In this document: one piece after another, positions 60,402 to 64,000 of the stretch
Layout of the letters: the number at the start of each line of letters is the position of its first letter
Numbering within the stretch: the first letter of the stretch is position 1
DNA from: Halalkalibacter alkalisediminis
Lineage (GTDB): Bacteria; Bacillota; Bacilli; Bacillales; Bacillaceae_D
NCBI RefSeq assembly: GCF_028610705.1
Contig: NZ_JAQQWT010000007.1
Span: forward strand, 122,449 to 186,448
Length of the DNA stretch: 64,000 nt
Reading direction: 5' to 3'
Translations under genes and position numbers: made by a program
The notes under the pieces: generated by a model
The model's database searches: none
Told to the model about the DNA's origin: nothing
Seen by the model: only the letters and a program-made list of their open reading frames with translations

Positions 60402-61036
60402 TGTCAAATAAACCAATTGTTATCGGTGTTGCTGGTGGGACCGGTTCAGGAAAAACAACGGTAGCAAAAGAAATTTTCTATCAATTTAATGAACAATCTA
60501 TTGTATTAATTGAACAAGATGCCTATTATAAAGATCAAAGCCAACTAAGCTTGGAAGAACGTCTGCAAACGAATTACGATCATCCGTTAGCCTTTGATAA
60601 TGACTTGTTGCTTGAACATTTGAAGAAGTTATCTTCCAAACAAGGAATTCAAAAGCCGGTCTATGATTATGCAGCTCATACTCGTTCTAAAGAAGTGATT
60701 GATATTAAGCCAAAAGATGTCATCATTTTAGAAGGAATTTTGATTTTAGAAGACAAGCGTCTTCGCGATATGATGGATATTAAGCTTTTTGTTGATGCAG
60801 ATGCTGACATTCGAATTATCCGTCGTTTAGTGAGAGACATTTCAGAACGTGGGCGTTCAATTGAATCAGTGATTGATCAATATACATCGGTTGTCAGGCC
60901 GATGCACTTACAGTTTATTGAACCAACGAAACGTTATGCGGATGTGATTATTCCAGAAGGTGGACAGAATCGTGTCGCTATTGATCTAATGGTGACAAAA
61001 ATTCGCACAATTATTGAAGAGAAAGCGATTTTGTAA
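60401..61036 (+). CDS. udk: Uridine kinase
   Basis: This 211-aa kinase phosphorylates uridine and cytidine in pyrimidine salvage. Walker A is [30 protein letters not shown] and YDYAAHTRS form the substrate site, with [13 protein letters not shown] as the lid. It overlaps trhP2 by 1 bp and has SD AGAGGTAAG inside it. Two hairpins follow. Confidence 0.96.
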   Translation: MSNKPIVIGVAGGTGSGKTTVAKEIFYQFNEQSIVLIEQDAYYKDQSQLSLEERLQTNYDHPLAFDNDLLLEHLKKLSSKQGIQKPVYDYAAHTRSKEVIDIKPKDVIILEGILILEDKRLRDMMDIKLFVDADADIRIIRRLVRDISERGRSIESVIDQYTSVVRPMHLQFIEPTKRYADVIIPEGGQNRVAIDLMVTKIRTIIEEKAIL

Positions 61037-61046
61037 TAGCATAAGA

Positions 61047-61105
61047 AGAAGGTCTCTAAAAAGACCTTCTGAGTTAGAGACAAAAACTCGGGAATCCGAG
61101 TTTTT
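61047..61105 (+). terminator. Double hairpin terminator after udk
   Basis: AGAAGGTCT/AGACCTTCT (61047-61055, 61062-61070) is followed by AAAAACTCGG/CCGAGTTTTT (61082-61091, 61096-61105), the second with a built-in T tract. Confidence 0.82.
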
Positions 61106-61220
61106 CATCTACATACGGCAGTAAATTTTATCTTTATTACTAAAAAGCTATTAGGTTAAAACAGTTTCAGGCACCAACTTGTAGAACGCACTTATAGTAG
61201 CAGAATGAGGAGTGAAAGAC

Positions 61221-61697
61221 ATGGCAGAAGAGAAAAAGCATTATATGACGATGGATGGAAAGCGTAAGCTAGAAGAAGAAGTAGAATATCTAAAGACGGA
61301 ACGACGTAAAGAGGTCGTTGAACGTATAAAGATTGCCCGTAGCTTTGGAGACCTTTCAGAGAACTCTGAGTATGATTCAGCAAAGGAAGAACAGGCTTTT
61401 GTTGAAGGGAGAATTGCTCAGCTTGAAAAAATGATTCGTAATGCCGTTTTAATTGAAGAAGAAGAAGGGGCAGCTAATGTCGTTTCTCTAGGGAAAACAG
61501 TTAAATTTATTGAGCTACCTGACGGTGATGAAGAAGAGTATACAATTGTAGGTAGTGCAGAATCAGATCCAGCTGAAGGTAAGATTTCAAACGATTCTCC
61601 AATGGCCCAAAGCTTACTTGGACGTGCAATCAATGACAAGGTTACCGTTAATACACCTGGTGGAGAAATGGAAATTAAAATCGTTGACATTCGCTAA
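61221..61697 (+). CDS. greA: Transcription elongation factor GreA
   Basis: This 158-aa factor rescues backtracked RNA polymerase by stimulating transcript cleavage. The N-terminal coiled coil has the acidic tip residues in [18 protein letters not shown], and the C-terminal FKBP-like domain reads [15 protein letters not shown] and [19 protein letters not shown] 61221 is 7 nt after GAGGAGTG; the frame from GTG 61212 overlaps that SD. Confidence 0.96.
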   Translation: MAEEKKHYMTMDGKRKLEEEVEYLKTERRKEVVERIKIARSFGDLSENSEYDSAKEEQAFVEGRIAQLEKMIRNAVLIEEEEGAANVVSLGKTVKFIELPDGDEEEYTIVGSAESDPAEGKISNDSPMAQSLLGRAINDKVTVNTPGGEMEIKIVDIR

Positions 61698-61706
61698 TGA
61701 TGAACA

Positions 61707-61737
61707 AGAAGCTGCTCAATTTGAGTAGCTTCTTTCA
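61707..61737 (+). terminator. Terminator after greA
   Basis: AGAAGCTGCTCAA (61707-61719) and TTGAGTAGCTTCT (61721-61733) pair with one G-T, followed by TTCATT. Confidence 0.7.
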
Positions 61738-61834
61738 TTGCATTCACAACTAGATCTAGTTCGATTGCATCTCGCGAAATGAGTTAAGATCTTGTATAAT
61801 GACGGAAAAGAGAGTGATTAAAGGGAGTGGAGAT

Positions 61835-62428
61835 ATGCAAGGATTTCGTTATGAACAACGAAAGAAAAAAAGATTGAACCGTGTGTTAAATGTAGCGATT
61901 AGTATTGTGACCATTCTTATCTTATTTTTTGCTTATCAAATATTCTTTGGCTCGCCATCAACTGAGGAAGTTACGACTAATGAGATAGTTGAGGAAGAAG
62001 AACAAGAGCTTACTGAATCGAGTGAAGAGACGCAGGAGACCTCAGCTGAAATGGAAAGTGAAGAAAATAAGCCAGAAATCAATGAGGAGTCAACTGAAGA
62101 TGAAGTTATAGAAGAAGAGGATCTTGAAATGGTACCTGAAGGTGAATGGGAGCCAGTAGGGACAGAACAAACGGAATTCACTCCTAATTTCTCAAGCGGG
62201 AGTACAAATCGTTTAGAAATGGAAAAAGCGATACGTTATGCAACAGGCCTTGATCATAATATGACTGTGTGGCGAATAGAAAATGGAGGTTCTCCTACAA
62301 GGGTAAGAGGAGTAGTAAGTGGACCCGATCATCCAGGCCAACCTTATGAAGTGTATATTGAGTGGGTTGATGGTCAAGGCTGGAAGCCGGTAGAGAAAAG
62401 ACAGCTAACAACAAATCCATACAGATAA
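61835..62428 (+). CDS. DUF1510 membrane-anchored protein (YrrS-like)
   Basis: This 197-aa protein has a basic N-terminus (EQRKKKRLNR), one membrane helix (about residues 19-39), a long acidic Glu/Ser/Thr-rich linker (residues about 45-110) and a C-terminal DUF1510 domain (DHNMTVWRIENGG and GQPYEVYIEWVDGQGW). Topology would place the domain outside the cell. SD AAGGGAGTGG supports ATG 61835. A TATAAT at 61795-61800 lacks a good -35. Function is unknown. Confidence 0.85.
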   Translation: MQGFRYEQRKKKRLNRVLNVAISIVTILILFFAYQIFFGSPSTEEVTTNEIVEEEEQELTESSEETQETSAEMESEENKPEINEESTEDEVIEEEDLEMVPEGEWEPVGTEQTEFTPNFSSGSTNRLEMEKAIRYATGLDHNMTVWRIENGGSPTRVRGVVSGPDHPGQPYEVYIEWVDGQGWKPVEKRQLTTNPYR

Positions 62429-62450
62429 GCTGCCAAAAGGGCAGCTTTTT
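62427..62450 (+). terminator. Terminator after the YrrS-like gene
   Basis: AAGCTGCC (62427-62434) and GGCAGCTT (62440-62447) with TTTT; the 5' arm overlaps the stop codon. Confidence 0.8.
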
Positions 62451-62476
62451 GTTAGAAGGAAAGAAGGAGTTTTAAG

Positions 62477-63769
62477 ATGTCAAAAAAGATAATGACCAAT
62501 GGAACAATTATGACGATGGATGCCGAAAACCGTTTAATTAAAAAGGGGGCTATTGCGTTTGAAGATGGGCAGATTACGTTTGTCGGTGAAACCCCTAGTG
62601 ATTTATCAAGCTATGATGAGATTATTGACGTAGATGGTGATTATGTATTACCAGGGTTAGTGAATACACATGGGCATGCCTCTATGTCACTTTTAAGAGG
62701 CTATGCAGATGATCTTCCTTTACAGCAATGGCTTGAAGAAAAAATGTGGCCGATTGAGGCAACTTATACAAAGGACCATGCGAAATGGGGTACGAATTTA
62801 TCGATTATTGAAATGTTACGTACAGGTACTACTACTTTTGTTGATATGTACGATAATATGGATGAAGTCGCGATGGCAGTTGATGCAGCAGGAATAAGAG
62901 CTAGGTTATGTCGAGGAATGATTGGCTTTGGCTCAGAAGAGTTGCGCCAATCGAAATTAGAAGAAGCTTCAAGTTTCGCACGGAATTGGAACAACCAGGC
63001 AAATGGACGTATTACAACGATGATGTCGCCACACTCTCCTTATACATGTGCGCCAGACTTCATCGAGAAAATAGTCTCCAAAGCAGTAGAATTAAATTTG
63101 CCCATCCATATCCATATGTCTGAAACTCAATCTGAAGTTGAGTTAAATGTGCGAGAGTATGGAGAACGCCCCGTCAAGCATTTAGAGAAGCTAGGAATGT
63201 TTGAGCAACCGACGTTAGTTGCTCATGCTGTTCATGTTGAAGATTGGGAAATGGACATATTAGCAAAATATGATGTGAAAGTTTCAAATAATATTATTAG
63301 TAATTTAAAACTAGCAAGTGGTATAGCACCCTTACCAGCGTTGCTAAGCAAAGGAATAACCGTTTCATTAGGGACGGATAGCTCTGCTTCTAATAACAAC
63401 CTCGATCTATTTGAGGAATTAAAGCAGGTTGCCATGCTCTACAAAGGGGTACATAATGATGCGACGTTAATCCCTGCAGAAAAAGCGTTACAAATGGCGA
63501 CTATTCATGGTGCAGAAGCGATTTGGCTCGATGATCAAATAGGAAGTCTAGAAGTAGGGAAACAAGCAGATTTCATCGTCATGAACACAAAGCAAGCCTT
63601 TTACCAACCAGCCCATAACCCAATCTCACATCTTGTCTATTCTGGAAGCGGGAGAGATGTGAAGGATGTCTACGTTCAAGGGAAGCAAGTCGTAAAAAAT
63701 GGCGAGTGCGTAACTGTAGATGAAGAAAGAGTGATCTTCGAAGTCAACCGCCTAAGCCAGAAGTTTTAG
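62477..63769 (+). CDS. mtaD: 5-methylthioadenosine/S-adenosylhomocysteine deaminase
   Basis: This 430-aa amidohydrolase deaminates MTA or SAH as a salvage step. Metal-site motifs are VNTHGHASMSLLRG, IHIHMSET, VAHAVHV and GTDSSASNNNLD. The sequence LRGYADDLPLQQWLEEKMWP is typical of the MtaD group within the SsnA/TrzA-like family, though related guanine or hydroxypyrimidine deaminases share much of it. SD AAGAAGGAG precedes the ATG. Palindrome copy D starts at its last stop-codon base. Confidence 0.9.
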   Translation: MSKKIMTNGTIMTMDAENRLIKKGAIAFEDGQITFVGETPSDLSSYDEIIDVDGDYVLPGLVNTHGHASMSLLRGYADDLPLQQWLEEKMWPIEATYTKDHAKWGTNLSIIEMLRTGTTTFVDMYDNMDEVAMAVDAAGIRARLCRGMIGFGSEELRQSKLEEASSFARNWNNQANGRITTMMSPHSPYTCAPDFIEKIVSKAVELNLPIHIHMSETQSEVELNVREYGERPVKHLEKLGMFEQPTLVAHAVHVEDWEMDILAKYDVKVSNNIISNLKLASGIAPLPALLSKGITVSLGTDSSASNNNLDLFEELKQVAMLYKGVHNDATLIPAEKALQMATIHGAEAIWLDDQIGSLEVGKQADFIVMNTKQAFYQPAHNPISHLVYSGSGRDVKDVYVQGKQVVKNGECVTVDEERVIFEVNRLSQKF

Positions 63770-64000
63770 AGTTTTTTCAAAAAGGTTGATCTTTACCTTT
63801 TTGAAAAAACTCGTAGCAATGAGCGGATCCGCTGCAAGGTTTTAAGCTTTCTATGAGTGATCTTCTCATAGAAAGCGCGCAGCGAGAGGAGCCATTGCAA
63901 CCAATATTTCAGCATATTTCAAAAAAAAGGTTGATCTTTACCTTTTTGAAAAAACTCGTAGCAATGAGCGGATCCGCTGCAAGGTTTTAAGCTTTCTATG
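63769..64000. repeat. Dispersed palindrome-module repeat, tandem copies D1 and D2
   Basis: D1: palindrome GAGTTTTTTCAAAAAGGT (63769-63786) with full complement (63795-63812), then the 83-nt module at 63816-63898 with perfect outer (GCAATG/CATTGC), middle (CGCTGC/GCAGCG) and inner (GCTTTCTATGAG/CTCATAGAAAGC) helices. D2 repeats the core and module 145 bp later; 63931-64000 is identical to 63786-63855 over 70 nt and is cut by the window end. The D2 palindrome has three extra A residues in its 5' arm. Confidence 0.9.

Noticed and set aside
63769..64000. CRISPR array as an explanation for the repeated units
   Set aside because: Only two units with a 145-bp period, no short spacers between constant repeats and no cas genes.

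Overview
The window reads as chromosomal DNA of a low-GC, spore-forming Bacillaceae, most likely an alkaliphilic Bacillus relative. The evidence is gene order and content. niaR-nifS/nadBCA-safA-bofC-ruvAB-queA-tgt-yajC, spoVB-comN-secDF, recJ-apt-relA-dtd-hisS-aspS, tcdA, rsfA-rarA-cymR-iscS-mnmA-recD2 and alaS-ireB-ruvX-yrzB-mltG-trmR-trhP1-trhP2-udk-greA-yrrS follow the Bacillus subtilis order closely. Sporulation genes (safA, YhcN-like lipoprotein, bofC, spoVB, rsfA) are scattered through it. No phage, plasmid, transposase, rRNA, tRNA or CRISPR array was seen.

Layout. 0-5.4 kb: NAD synthesis, with the repressor gene niaR and the cysteine desulfurase nifS divergent from nadBCA, and a candidate NiaR operator in the shared promoter. 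5.7-9 kb: spore morphogenesis and signalling (safA, YhcN-like lipoprotein, bofC). 9.1-13.5 kb: Holliday-junction branch migration and queuosine synthesis (ruvAB, queA, tgt) plus yajC. 13.6-18.5 kb: membrane proteins, including a NhaD/ArsB-type transporter, a DUF421 protein and SpoVB. 18.7-21.4 kb: comN and separate secD and secF. 21.6-29 kb: a cation efflux protein, lapA-like gene, recJ, apt, rel and dtd. 29.1-34.2 kb: a His T-box driving hisS-aspS, then a SAM-I riboswitch driving a homoserine dehydrogenase. 34.6 kb: a 6S RNA gene ahead of tcdA. 35.9-40.8 kb: lactate uptake and oxidation (lutP, lutABC) with two near-identical palindromic operators and a cre-like site. 41-50.8 kb: rsfA, rarA, a YczE-like protein, cymR, iscS, mnmA, TPR protein, recD2 and yrrD. 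51-64 kb: AI-2E family protein, an Ala T-box with alaS, ireB-ruvX-yrzB, mltG, the tRNA wobble-uridine genes trmR-trhP1-trhP2, udk, greA, yrrS and mtaD.

The least explained signal is a dispersed repeat. It combines an AT-rich palindrome (core AAAAAGGT-N8/9-ACCTTTTT, with outer arms that differ in sequence but are always self-complementary) with an 83-nt nested-hairpin module (GCAATG...CATTGC). Copies lie at about 29.4, 44.5, 55.8 (palindrome only) and 63.8-64.0 kb. The two complete modules differ by three compensatory base-pair changes in the inner stem, which points to selected or mechanistically maintained secondary structure. Three of the palindromes start right at a stop codon, and the 44.5 kb copy splits the conserved cymR-iscS pair.

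Start codons were adjusted wherever a Shine-Dalgarno sequence and family N-termini supported a different start from the longest frame. TTG and GTG starts are frequent here.
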